Shown piece after piece: positions 32,641 to 43,032 of a stretch of DNA of 44,464 nt. Each line of letters starts with the position of its first letter. Within the stretch, counting starts at the first letter, position 1. The stretch is from positions 1 through 44,464 of the forward strand of contig JBNGIS010018797.1 of assembly GCA_049999725.1 (NCBI GenBank), written 5' to 3'. Origin of the DNA: Haplomitrium mnioides. Lineage: Eukaryota; Marchantiophyta; Haplomitriopsida; Calobryales. The notes below the pieces were generated by a model. It was not told the DNA's origin, ran no database searches, and saw only the letters and a program-made list of their open reading frames with translations. Position numbers and translations under genes: made by a program.

Positions 32641-33230
32641 AAAAAACGTTGTATTTCAGTGGAGAGAGGAGGCTCAGATAGCTTTTGATTTGTTAAAAGA
32701 AAAGCTTACTACAGCTCTTGTTCTAAAACCTCCAATTTGGGATAGAAAGTTTCATGTTTATGTGGATGTCTCTGCTTTTGCATTAGGTAGTGTATTGAAT
32801 CAGAAGGATGAAGAGAAGAAAGATCATCCTATTTACTATGAGAGTCATAAGTTGACTGCAGTAGAGAAAAATTATTAGGTAACAAAGAGAGAAGCGTTGG
32901 GACTAATATTTTTAGTCAAGAAATTCAAACATTACCTGTTAGGGTACCCATTTGTGTTTCATGTGGATCATAATTCACTGAAATATTTAGTGAATAAACC
33001 TGATTTGTTTAGAAGGATAGCAAGATGGATGTTGCTACTCCAGGAATTTGATTTTGAAGTAGATGTGAGACCAGGAAAGTCACATTAGAATGTAGATTTC
33101 CTATCCAAAATTCCAGGACCAGTTGAGATAGATGATCTGAATGATAATTTTCTAGATGAAGATTTGTTCCCAATTGAGAAGGAAGGGGAGGAGAACCCCT
33201 GGTATAAAGACATTTGGTTATAGTTAGAAA
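32641..33230 (+). pseudogene. B2 RNase H
   Basis: An extra base near 32635-32645 shifts the frame. RNase H then shows FHVYVDVSAFALGSVLNQKDE (catalytic Asp, about 32752-32810), DHPIYYESHKL, a TAG at 32876, TKREALGLIF, and FHVDHNSLKYLVNKPDL (about 32957-33005). A TAG at 33086 replaces a Gln of B. It keeps the DHPIYY motif that is deleted in B. Confidence 0.88.
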
Positions 33231-34396
33231 GTTCTATTTTGCCTTATGGGTTGAATAAAGAGGAAGAGGCGGTATTTTTCCAGAAGGTGGCGCCATATAC
33301 CATCTATAAATGAGTGTTATATAAGAAAGAACTTGATGAGATTTTGAGACGTTGTTTAGGTCCTGACGAAGTTAAAAAGGTGATCACTGCATTGCACGAT
33401 GATGAGGTAGGTGGACACTATGCCATGCATAACACGGTGGAAAAGATTCATGAGGCAGGGTATTGGTGGCCTATGATGTATAAGGATGTAAAGAGTTATA
33501 TTCAGAGTTGTGACTCATGTTAGAGAGTGGGGAAACCAACAGCAAGTAGCCATTGGCCACTTACACCTATCTTACCTTTAGCACTATTTGAGAAATGGGG
33601 TATTGATTTTGTAGTACCTATTACACTAGTGTCCAGATACTATAAAAATAGATATATATTAGTGTGTACAAATTATGCTACCAAATGGGTGGAAGCAAAA
33701 GCTACACGTAGAGATGGAGCAATGGAAGTTGCTAACTTCCTGTTTGAGAACATAATCACGAGATTCGGATGTCCTTTAGAGTTGATCAGTGATATGAGAA
33801 CTCATTTTCTGAATGAGGTGATTCAACGTCTTACTGACATCTATATGATTAAACATAGGAAAACAACGCCTTATAACCCAAAAGCGAATGGACATACTGA
33901 AAGAGTTAATGGATTGTTATGTAAGATATTGACAAAGATTTGTTCAGCGTACTTGTCAAATTGGGACAGGAAGCTGTACTCAGCTTTGTGAGCGTACAGA
34001 ACAACGGAGAAAGTTACTACGAAGCAAACTCCATTATATTTGGTTTATGGTACTGATTCCTTAGTACCAGTGGAATGGGATGTGCCGTCTATTAGGATTG
34101 CTGAAGAAGAACGTATGCCAAACGAGGAGAGTTTATTGAAGCGAAAAAGTCCAAAACAAGAGAAAATAAGGCTATAATTCCAAGCTCAAAAAGGTGAATA
34201 TTTCTAAAGGGGATCTAGTACTTCTATATGACAGTTGTTATTTTTGGTTCCAAGGGAAACTTCATGTAAGATGGATGGGACCTTATGTAGTTTCAAAAAT
34301 TTATGAGAATGGATCATTGGAGTTAAAGACTTTAACAGGGGAAGTGTTAGAAATGAGAGACAATGGATCAAGGGTTAAGCGGTATTATTCGTGAGC
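33231..34396 (+). pseudogene. B2 integrase with deletion
   Basis: The zinc finger LHDDEVGGHY...CDSC (33390-33520) is followed by TAG at 33521-33523, the same codon as in B (13879-13881); element A has Gln. The core has GIDFVVP (Asp), LISDMRTHF (second Asp kept, unlike B) and NGHTERVNG (Glu) with 35-residue spacing. A TGA at about 33989 replaces a Trp. About 56 bases are missing near 34142 compared with B, shifting the frame. The C-terminal domain (WMGPYVVSKIYENGS) resumes from 34194 and ends at SRVKRYYS, with TGA at 34392-34394. Confidence 0.9.
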
Positions 34397-34417
34397 GCTT
34401 GTGATGACGCTGCGCAA

Positions 34418-34432
34418 TGGAGAAGTGGGCTA
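34418..34432 (+). other. Polypurine tract of B2
   Basis: TGGAGAAGTGGGCTA precedes the 3' LTR start TGTGAAAGC. Confidence 0.85.
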
Positions 34433-34659
34433 TGTGAAAGCATAGTTCCTGACAAAAGGTCAGAAACGACTTGAAGAAGTCTCTTCTGCGTGGTGGAGTG
34501 AGAGGGCAACGGTAAAGCTTTAAGTTTTGGGTTAATAAGTGTAAAGTTGTCAAAATATAGGGACCAGAGGGACATTTTGGATGTAGTAGGCCAAGGAGAG
34601 AAGACTGATCTACAAGGAAGTTGGTCTTTCTTGGTGAAGAAAAAAAAATATATTTTTGC

Positions 34660-34920
34660 AAAACTAATCTAAGTGTTGAGGGCCAGCTAGCCCGTATCTA
34701 TCTATTTCTATTATATGTGTTGATGGACAGCCTGCCCATGAGCCAGGTGAAGAGTATCGATGGAAGTCGGTGCCCTAAACTAGGTCCGTCCAGGGGCAGG
34801 GAAGATAAGCGGTGGCCTTACACCCTTGTGGGGCTACCTCTCGAAAGGAAGTAAGTGTGGAATGTTTAAATAGTGCTTCTAAATTATTGAGGAGGACTTA
34901 TGGGATAAATGGCAAGGCTC
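34660..34920 (+). promoter_or_regulatory. Shared LTR promoter-like module, B2 copy
   Basis: AAGTGTTGAGGGCCAGCTAGCC, GGACAGCCTGCC, GGTGGCCTTACACCC, CTACCTCTCGAAAGG, a TTTAAATA box and ACTTATGGGATAAA occur in the same order as in family A. Confidence 0.6.
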
Positions 34921-35744
34921 TGCTATGATCACCCGAAAGGAAGAGACGATCCGTGATGAATGATCAAACTATGGAAAATGTGTTGCTAATGAGGAATTTG
35001 ATGTGAAGAATTAACCAGTGAAAAAATTGAATCGACCTACGGAGAAGGATTCAGAAGATTCGAGTGATGGATCCTCTTGCTGCAATCAAGGGTCTTGGAA
35101 TATTGTTGCCAGCTATAGATTTGTGGGAAATTAAGCTTGAGGAGGAATCCACCTGCGAGATGTAAAAAGGAATCGTCATGAAGAATTGATTATGAAGAAT
35201 CACCTGTGAGATTTCCCGTAAGCAACCAATGTGTGAATTGCCCTGCGAGTAATTGGGTGTGAAGGAAATATTGCGAGGAAGTGTTTTTAAAATAAGGATG
35301 AACACCTTGCAACCAACGATCTCTTACAAATAATCGACCTGAAAAGAATTCCCCGATGTGACAAATGATCTGATATGAAATAGGATCTCTGCGAATGAAT
35401 TGATGTTAAAATTTGGAAGTAAAGTTCTACGAGGAATGGAGAACGAAAATTGGTGTGAATGTCAGTGGTGATGAAGGTCGCGATGAAACAGAATGGGAAG
35501 CTTTGGAAAAGAGTTATGCGAGAAGGCTACTGGCGTTGTCGAAGGATTCCGTTGTATCAAGGAAATGTGAAGAATGTCTCTGCGAGGAATCAAATTGAAG
35601 GTCTACTGTGAGGTGGAAATCAAACGAGCTGTTGTGCAAACTGTTTGAATCGGAAGGAATTACATTTTAAAAGGAATAAGTAAGATTTGGAAATGAACAA
35701 AGAAGATCCGAAGGGTCCGTGGTCCGAAGAAGGCGTCGGAACCA

Positions 35745-35935
35745 CGTCTTCCGATGTGGGGTGCCCCGGGTAAGGGGGTTCCGATGCGTCTTCCATTGTA
35801 GGATACCCCAGTTAAAGGGGTTCCGATGAGTGTCCGTATGGAGATCTAAAATGGAGATCCCCGAGTAAGTTGGTTCCGAGTGGGGTTTCGAAGTAGAGAT
35901 CCCCGGTTAGGAAGGTTCCGTTCTGAGGTGTTTGA
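35745..35935 (+). repeat. Tandem block of GGTTCCGA...CCCC(G)GTTAAG units in B2 LTR
   Basis: Four to five units of roughly 40-55 bp, each with GGTTCCG or GGAACC near one end and CCC(C)GGTTAAG or CCCCAGTTAAA at the other. In B LTRs only two to three units are present. Dyad symmetry (GGAACC..GGTTCC, CCCC..GGGG) means single-stranded copies could fold. Confidence 0.7.
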
Positions 35936-37440
35936 CAGAAGTGTAATTGGTGAAACAAAGATGAAGCGAAGCCATGATGGATGAAATGGTGACTTGTCAA
36001 CGTTCTGTACAATAAGGATTGTTGCGGAAAAGCGAGCAATGAGAGAACTTTGAAGAACAAATCAGTGATTTATCGTGGTTTCAGTGTGGAAGACAAATCG
36101 AAAGTTTGAAAGCTCGAAAAGTCGAAACAGCTACTTGATAGAATTCGAAAAGTTTAAAATTGAAAGGGAGAGGAAGTGAAGAGTTAGTGAAAGTTCAAAA
36201 ATTAGCATAAGAACAATTGCTAGTAATTAGTTTTTATAGCGAGCAGAGTTAGTTTAAGTTAGTGAAAGCGAGTTGTTTAGTTTAAGAACACACTGTGAGT
36301 TGTTAGTTCTTATTGGAAACTTAGTAAGGGAAAGTTGGCACGTAGAGAAGTAAGTTAGTTTGGTTTGGAGCTATTATGACTGTTATTGTCAGTTGAGCAA
36401 GACAGTGGGTACAAGCCTGTTGGCGAGTTCCTGTTCTGCTGGTTGTCTCATTGTACATGTGTGCTTCAAGTAAAGTTTATGAGATTCTTGTCTGTGAGGT
36501 CCTCTGCTCTTGGTGGAAATTGCATATTCTAAAGGAGCAGTTTGTTGAAGGAACAAGGAAATTGAAGTTAGAGTTGATTGGTGAATGTTTTGCAAGTTTG
36601 CAATTGAAGAAATCAGTCAGATTGCATTAGAGAAGTGCATGTCAGGGGGTGCCTGAGTGTGTTCTGCTGGTGGGTCTGGGTTTTGAAGTTCCAGATTGTA
36701 ATTTGTGGGAGGTTCAGTAGCAAATTAATTCTGCTTTAAGCTTTGTTCTTTTCTATGTGTGTTAGTTTGTTAAAATCTTAAAGAGAGAACCTTTTGTGAT
36801 TCTCCAGTTAGTGGATACTGGTTGGTGGGTTGCAGTAGAGCAAGGAGTGCTCAGGATTGTGTGTGCCTAAGTCATAGGTGGGCATTTCACAAGCAAACAG
36901 AGTAGTGGGTGGTTGGAGGAACAACAAGTGGATGTGAGATCAGGAGGGTCGTTCCATAGTTGAGTTTTCAAGATCAAGCTCTAGGATATATTGGGTTGGA
37001 GTGGCATGAGTATCCAGTTTGAGGGAAGTGAGGTGAAGTAATGAAGGTAGACACTGGAGTATTGGTTTGAGAGTTTCAAGCAAGTTGGGTAACTGGTTGC
37101 TTGGGGACTTCTCTAATACAACTCAAGTTTAAAATCAGCATATGCATCAGCTTTCTTATCTTAGAAATGTCAGTCATACAGTTTGAGTGATTCTTGGCTT
37201 TTGTTCTATTGTATTGAGTAGTAGAAGTGGTTTGTGTGTATGGTTTTGTGGAGAAAGGGTGGCCAGACCTAGAGTGGAGAGAGATCCATCTCTGAACTGA
37301 TAGAGTGTAGTTTCAGAACTCTATAAAGAATCAAGAAAGTTGGTAAAAGTGAATTAAGAGCATATTTCTATATAGATCTTGCGTGGTTTGGCCTCTAGGT
37401 GTGCTTTTTAGGGCTGGAGTGCCACTGATGTGCTAAGACA

Positions 37441-38345
37441 CACTAAACCCTTCAACTGTCAACAATTAGACTCCTTGTAGACTTGATAAAATGCCACGTT
37501 AGTCCATCAACATTGTCACATTAAGCCCTTGTCTTGCTCTTCATAACCTCCTTTGGTTGGAAGGGCAGCAGCTTCATTTAATTGTCTTGCCTTCCATTCT
37601 CTTGCTTTTTGGCAATGGAGCATAAAAGCATGGGGTAGGAGACAAGAGTGGGGGCGTGATCTTCATCTGACAGTGGGGGCTTCTTCAACCCCCAATTTCT
37701 TTCGCCTTTTAGTAGCGGCCATCAATTTTTTGGCCGATTGTTGTTTGAAAGTTTTGTCGTCGTGTTAGGTCAGAAGATAGGCAATTCAAGAAGCTTCTAG
37801 AAGAGCTTTGTAGGAGCACAAGGAGGAGCACAATTGTAGGAGGGCAACAAAGTGGCGTCTTCTGGCTATAGGAAAGTGTTATTCTACCATGTGTCAGAAC
37901 AGAACATATAAGGTCAAAGCAATTGAGGACAATGAAGGCTCGCGAGTTTGTGTTGAAAATTCAAAGGAGCATGCAATATCAAGGATCTGAGGGCAAGCTT
38001 CTGGATTAGACGGTGTGCACGGATCGAGAAAAGCTAGGTGGAGGTTGAAAATATTTTGAATTGTATGAATATGTAAGGGAAGATAGGGCCGCCGCAAATG
38101 GTGAGAAAACTCTAAAAATTAGAGAACGTTAAGGCAATACTGGAGGTGACGAAAAGGCTGTGTATCACCAACAATAGCGTCTCTAGCCCTGCTTCTTGTA
38201 TGTTTAATAGTCTTTTACAAAAAGAGAAAAGGAGAGGAGAGAAAGCAGTTTATTCATTTTCTATGATCAGCCTCGCTACAAAAAGCATTCTTAGTATTAT
38301 TTTCTTTGACCTAAGTATCGACGATAGTGGAATGGGTTTGGTGTC
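37441..38345 (+). other. Host-side flank of B2, no recognised gene
   Basis: Ordinary mixed-composition sequence after the B2 LTR. No LTR family seen elsewhere in the window matches it. The last part (about 38215-38345) may belong to the FHA copy that follows in another frame, since the open stretch ending GMGLVS stops just before the FHA block, but no motif proves it. Confidence 0.45.
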
Positions 38346-39485
38346 TTGAGCTGCAATCGTCAAAGACAAACTGTGAGTGGGAGGCACTGTACTATATTCC
38401 GCAAAATAGTTGTTGTAGATGGAAATAGTAGGCCTTTCAGCAGTGTATTGTCTCCAGGAGATTTCTTTGAAGTTTTTGTTAAGGATTCCAGCTCAAACGA
38501 AACATATATCAATGAACTTAAGCTCCGAAGAGGAGGCCACAAGCTTTGTCTCAAGCAAAGAGATATCATCGCTTTCGTTGGTTCACTTGACCATGAGAAT
38601 GCATTTGGATTTGTATATAGAGATGTTGTTGATATGCCATCACGACCTGGGACTGATGAGGTACTACAATAGGCTTTCAAGCGGAAAAGCTCTGCTACAG
38701 ATGAAAATTTTGATGGAGTCACTGGGGATGGAAAGCGAGTACGTGGCATGGGTAATGGTGGGGTGGATGGACCTGTTTCTCTTGATGATGTGAGACGATT
38801 GCAACACTCAAATGAGGAGTTGAGGCAACAAATTGAGTCCTACATTCTGAGCATTGAAAAGATGCAATTTGAATTTTGTGTTGCAGATGCTCGTCATAAA
38901 TCTAAGGTGAAAGAAGTGAAAGCTTCTATTTAGGCTATGTTCTCAAAGAAAATTGAAGACATGACGTTGGATTTGGAAAGGAAAGTCAAATTATTGGAAG
39001 AGAGTAAGGCCCTCTGTGCTCAGCAATAGACTAGTATTACATATCTCAATCAATGCCTTGCAGCAACAGCTCAATCCCGACATGATGCTGAAGAAGCAAT
39101 TAATAGTTACCAAAACACGATAGAGGAGCTGCAGCAACGACTAGAAGAGGAGCGCAATCAGCATGACAAGGAAAGGGTAGAAGCAGAGGCCAATTCAAAG
39201 ACATCACTAGAAAGGGCTCGTGTAGAAGCAGTTGAAGAACTCGAGTGCCAATCAGAAGCTGCTACAAGGTTTCAAAAGCAGCAGCACGACATGATTGCAG
39301 ATCTCTAGGATGCAGCCAAGTATACGAGGCAACCCACAGCTAGCAAAGACATTTGTCAAAGTGGAGGACACAACAAGATCATTTGCCAAGTAGCAGGTGT
39401 TTGTTCCAGCAATACAGAGTCGACTTACAAGGATGCGGGAAGGAACTCGTCAAACAGAGCAGAAATCTTGAGCTCTTCTTATTGA
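38346..39485 (+). pseudogene. Intronless copy of an FHA-domain coiled-coil protein gene
   Basis: One continuous frame of about 380 codons ends at TGA 39483-39485. The first ~100 codons are the second half of a forkhead-associated (FHA) domain, a phosphothreonine-binding fold: VSGRHCTIFRK holds the conserved S-G-R-H, and SSSNETYINE corresponds to the conserved S-x-N-G-T-x-(I/V)-N block with Gly changed to Glu. A Lys/Arg-rich hinge follows, and from about 38780 a long heptad-like coiled coil rich in E, Q, L and K. Four stops interrupt the frame, all TAG (38670, 38931, 39028, 39307), with no frameshift inside. No ATG heads it; a likely shift lies near 38345. Lack of introns suggests a retrocopy, though no poly(A) tail or TSD is seen. 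Plants encode FHA-plus-coiled-coil proteins; I do not assign a specific one. Confidence 0.78.
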
Positions 39486-41226
39486 GATTGTTTTTTTTTT
39501 TTTTGGTCAGCATTTGAGTAAGGCAGAGTAGCATGGCAAGATCTGCAAAATTTTTCCCACCAGCTTTTGGTGAGGGAGTATGGTATCTTGACCAAGAGGT
39601 TAACACGTGAGCATCTAGGGGTGACATGTTGTTGGAGTAGTACAGAGTCATAGGAACTCATTGCAAGTTTATAATTGTAGGAGATTGGTGCCCCCAGGGT
39701 CATGAGATTGATTTAGTCAAAGGAGTAAGGTTGCAGGGTTGGGAGGGATCTTCCCATGTGCATTCGTGTTGCTATTGTTGTGAGGGAATTTTTCATTGTG
39801 CAAAGACAGTCGTTGGGAAACAACCAAGGGAGCAAGGAAGGCATTCATGGAAGCTCCTTGGTATAATTTTGTTTTATGTAGCAAGAGGTAAGAAAAACAT
39901 AGTTTGATGAGGGGAACAAGTTGGATTGGGAGACGAGAGGATGTCTTAGGTCTAGCAAAGGCTTTGTTGTTCTGATATGATGTTGAAAGGCATGAGTTGG
40001 GCTATGGGTAGATAGAGTCTTCTCCAAGTGTTCAAAGAGCAGCCATGTTGTACATGGTTATGTCAAGTAGAAGGAGATCAAATAAGGAATAGGGTAGTCT
40101 TGCTGGGCTGCAACAAGAAACATCATCAGACATAGCAGCAATGGTACTTCATGAGCACAATATGGAGGAGGATAAGATGGTTGAGTGATTAGGTGTTGGG
40201 TTCTAGTCAAGTGAGAGCACAGAAAATCAGCCATGTGATTTCGTGGAGGGTATGGCAAGGCATAAGCATTGGATGGATAGCCACGCTTTTGCAAGGGATG
40301 CAATTGTGTGCACGGATGATTTCTGCTTGAAGGGTCTTGGCAGCTCATCGATTAGACATGTAGGGCCATTAGCATGCCCAATTCTAGAGTGTGGTGAGTA
40401 GGGCAAGCCCAAAATGAGCTTTGTTCTGAGTGAGAGGCGGTCCATAAGAAAAGGAAATCTTTATTGCCCAACCCAAGGCCTAAATTGCTTGTATTGTAGT
40501 GAAGTAGTTCCTAGATGTTCTGCTGGAGAAAAAAACAGAAACTGGGGTAAGCTTGTGGAAGATGCACTAAGATGGCCAAGTCTTACAGTGATTTGTTAGA
40601 AGAGTAAGACAATGCTCGTAGAAGATTGGCTCGTAAACAAACAAACAAACAAATGTAGATTTGAGGGTTGTGGTGAAGCATTTTTGTTGATAAGAAGGAG
40701 GCTACCTCTACCTTGGTCATGGATTTGCTGTACAGGGAATGCAAGGCTCTTGATTGCCACAACAAGAGCAAGAAAGGAAGAAACAATGGGGCAAACTTTG
40801 GAGAAATACTAAATCCAATTGTGTTGGATAGCATAGAGGCATTTGTGCTTGCTGGAGATGTTTTGAGGTATCATAGTACTGGCTGCCATATCTTTATATG
40901 CTTACAAGGATGATAAAAGATCTCAGAGTTGAACCAATGGGGATGGTGGTAGGATGATTTTGGCACGGATTCTTTGAAGTGGGATGAGAAACATCATACA
41001 TGAGATGAGGTGATGTGAAAGAAGATATGCTATGAGCAAGATGAAATAGAGGTACTAGTTGTTTAGGAGGTGGGGAAGTGAGAGAATCACCTATGAATGT
41101 GAAGATTGGAACTCGTGGAGTAGGCAATGGAAACATCTAGTTAAATTGGGGCATGGCCTATAGTAGTCTGGGTTTGGGAGGTGTTGTTGGAGACATGGAA
41201 GCCAGCTTCTACTGACCAGAAGAATT
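39486..41226 (+). other. Intergenic stretch without recognised gene
   Basis: It begins with a T16-like run (about 39489-39504). I see no domain, LTR edge or tandem repeat. Open frames on either strand are short and lack motifs. Confidence 0.5.
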
Positions 41227-41590
41227 TTGAAAATGTGGCATTTCAAGGAGATTTTTGTACTTTCCAACCAGAGGAGTATGAAGGAGAAATTGAAAGAAGC
41301 CGAGCACTTAGATCTGAAAAAGAGACAGATGAAAAATCAGGATCGTGGAAATAGTATGAAGAATCTCTGGCAGCAGTTCTTTTCAGATCCTTCAAAGTGG
41401 TGGCTGTATAGAAATGAAGGGTTTTCTTTACTTGTCTTCTTTCAACGTGTAGCCATGCAGGGTTTGTGGATGAAGGGATCTAATTGTTTGAATCTAGAGT
41501 ATTGGGGAGGCTGGACAAAGTGTCAAAGCTGCAGAGATGGAGAAGCTTCAGAAGGACAGAATATCATGCATGAAGAATTGGGATGATGGT
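41227..41590 (+). pseudogene. Possible remnant of an organellar ssDNA-binding (OSB-like) protein
   Basis: The open frame of 119 codons begins with a TTG-like context and a basic, helical stretch. It contains SLWQQFF-like NLWQQFFSDPSKWWLYRNE (about 41359-41415), i.e. W-x2-FF-x-DP-x2-WW-x2-R. After about 13 residues comes GLWMKGSN. Plant OSB/PTAC9-type proteins carry a PDF motif with a W...P..WW..R core followed by an LW(L/I)-type end, which is the basis for the suggestion. The central PDF-K-H part is not readable here, so either it has decayed or the match is chance. Confidence 0.3.
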
Positions 41591-42365
41591 AAGGGATTGT
41601 GAAGTATTTTGTTATGGCGTGAGTGTGTTTGTTGCAGGTCTGGCCAGAAGTTGAGACCAGAAAACTAAAAATGAGAGAGAAATCGGGCCCGGGCTGCATA
41701 TGTGAGAGTTTTCTATAGATGGAGTTGGTAGATTACTTGTTTAGTTGACTGTTATTTGTTGAGTTGGAGTGGAGAGGAAGGTTGGTGAAGTGCAAGGCAT
41801 CATCATGGCTGAGTTTTTATGTACCTCCGGAGAGTGGCAGAAACTCAGCATGAAGATCGACAATCAAAACCTGCTGTCGGGAACTGATGACACAAGCAGG
41901 GAGTTGTGGCAGCTTGTCACTGCCATACATGATGAGGCTGGAGGGTCTGAAGCTTTGTGTTGACTCTGCAAGGTGAAGACCGCACGAAGTACACCTTGAG
42001 TAGTAAGTAGGATGGATTTTCGGAAGGAAGTTAGGGAGATATGGAGTTAGAAATCTTGACATTGTTTGGGAGAATATCAATACCATGTCTTGGGTTGTTG
42101 TTCAAGGAGTGAAACACAACATATATAAAGCTAAATGTATTCCCCTTCAGATCTCTGTAATGTACTTTGCATCCATCCACCTTTTCTCTCTCATGTTTTA
42201 TGTTACGTTATATTATATGTATGTCAAGAAGAACAGGCAGAGCAAGGCTCCTCCCCCTATGCCCTACTCTTTTTGTCGTAACACGACCTGTAGAAAAAAT
42301 GGAGAAACAAGTTAGACTAAAACAAAAAAAAAAACAAAAACTTTAAGTAATTGGCAAGAAAGGAC
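41591..42365 (+). other. Unassigned stretch ending in an A-rich tract
   Basis: No recognised gene. The end (about 42322-42346) is A-rich with single C interruptions, after a T-rich stretch at 42180-42220 that resembles a 3' untranslated region. An old poly(A) tail is possible. Confidence 0.35.
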
Positions 42366-42690
42366 TAAGTTGCCATGCGTGGATGGAATCTCAAGAGTCC
42401 ATACGTGCATTGACTCTTGAGTCCAAGCTCACAAAGACTCTCGAGTCCATGCACGCATGAACTCTTGAGTCGAAGATCGCAAAGACTCTCGAGTCTAAGC
42501 TCATGAAGACTCTCGAGTCCAAGCTCTCGAGTCCATGTGTGCATGGACTCTCGAGAGTCCTTGCACGAAAAGACTCTCGAGTAAAGTCCATGCGCACATG
42601 GACTCTTAAGAGTCCAGGCAAACATGAACTCTCAAGTTTAAGCATGCATCTAATCGAGAGTCTTTGTGTGCATGGACTCTCAAACCTTTT
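42366..42690. repeat. Dense CTCGAG-centred palindromic short repeats
   Basis: The words GACTCTCGAGTC, GACTCTTGAGTC, GACTCTCGAGAGTCC and relatives occur about a dozen times in 325 bp. They alternate with TCCATGCRCRCATGGA-like inverted words (for example CCATGTGTGCATGG at 42533-42546 and CCATGCGCACATGG at 42588-42601). Spacing is irregular, so this is not a simple satellite or CRISPR. Both word types are near-palindromes, so each strand reads alike and strong hairpins are possible. On the minus strand it falls inside the presumed intron that starts at 42745. Confidence 0.8.
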
Positions 42691-42745
42691 GAAGCAAACT
42701 AAAAAAAAATTTAGAATCAAAATTGAAAAATGAAAAAACACTTAC

Positions 42746-43032
42746 CAACAACTTCTCAAAACTTGAATAAAACAATGACATCTTTGACTCTTCGGTGTGG
42801 ATAGAATACTCCATCTTTGCTTCTTCCTATGTTTTGCAATACACCTCCAAGAAAAAAAACTTCACCATCACTGCCAAAACCTTGTGTCTCTCCAATTCAT
42901 GAGACATCTCTTCGATCAAAAGCTCTCCCACTTCAATACGTTTCAAAACCGAGATTTTTATTTCATCAAGAAGACCTTGAAAAGACCTCCAAAGTGTCCA
43001 CTTGATGTCTCCCATTCTCAAGGAACCCTTGG
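42746..43032 (-). pseudogene. Exon-like fragment with splice donor, truncated by an LTR
   Basis: On the minus strand, one frame runs from the LTR edge (43032) to 42746, broken only by a TAG (42827-42829). It ends at a good donor, TTG|GTAAGT, with the intron starting at 42745. It encodes a helical, charged segment containing LDEIKISVLKRIEVGELLIEE and then LERHKVLAVMVKFFFLEV. I do not recognise the family. Codon-like order across 95 codons and the donor support a real exon of a former gene. Its upstream side is cut by the minus-strand family-C LTR. Confidence 0.5.

Larger units (their letters stand above)
34433..37440 (+). repeat. B2 3' LTR (3008 bp)
   Basis: It is in reverse orientation to the LTRs of B and aligns with them from TGTGAAAGC to the terminal GTGCTAAGACA. 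It is more diverged from the two B LTRs than those are from each other, as expected for an older insertion. It contains the shared promoter-like module (34660-34920) and an expanded GGTTCC/CCCC-TTAAG array (35745-35935). The 5-base flank CACTA (37441-37445) is the candidate TSD, but the left end of B2 is outside the window. Short open frames inside are not genes. Confidence 0.92.

Noticed and set aside
38346-39485. Amber codons as a recoded sense codon in a live FHA gene
   Set aside because: TAG is an ordinary stop in plant nuclei. The same amber excess is seen in dead retroelements here, and the FHA start and a conserved Gly are lost.
39488-39504. T-run after the FHA copy as a reversed poly(A) tail
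   Set aside because: It is T-rich on the same strand as the gene, so it cannot be the tail of that transcript.
42366-42690. Repeat field as a CRISPR array
   Set aside because: Spacing is irregular, the words are palindromes of varying length, no cas genes exist and the DNA is plant nuclear.
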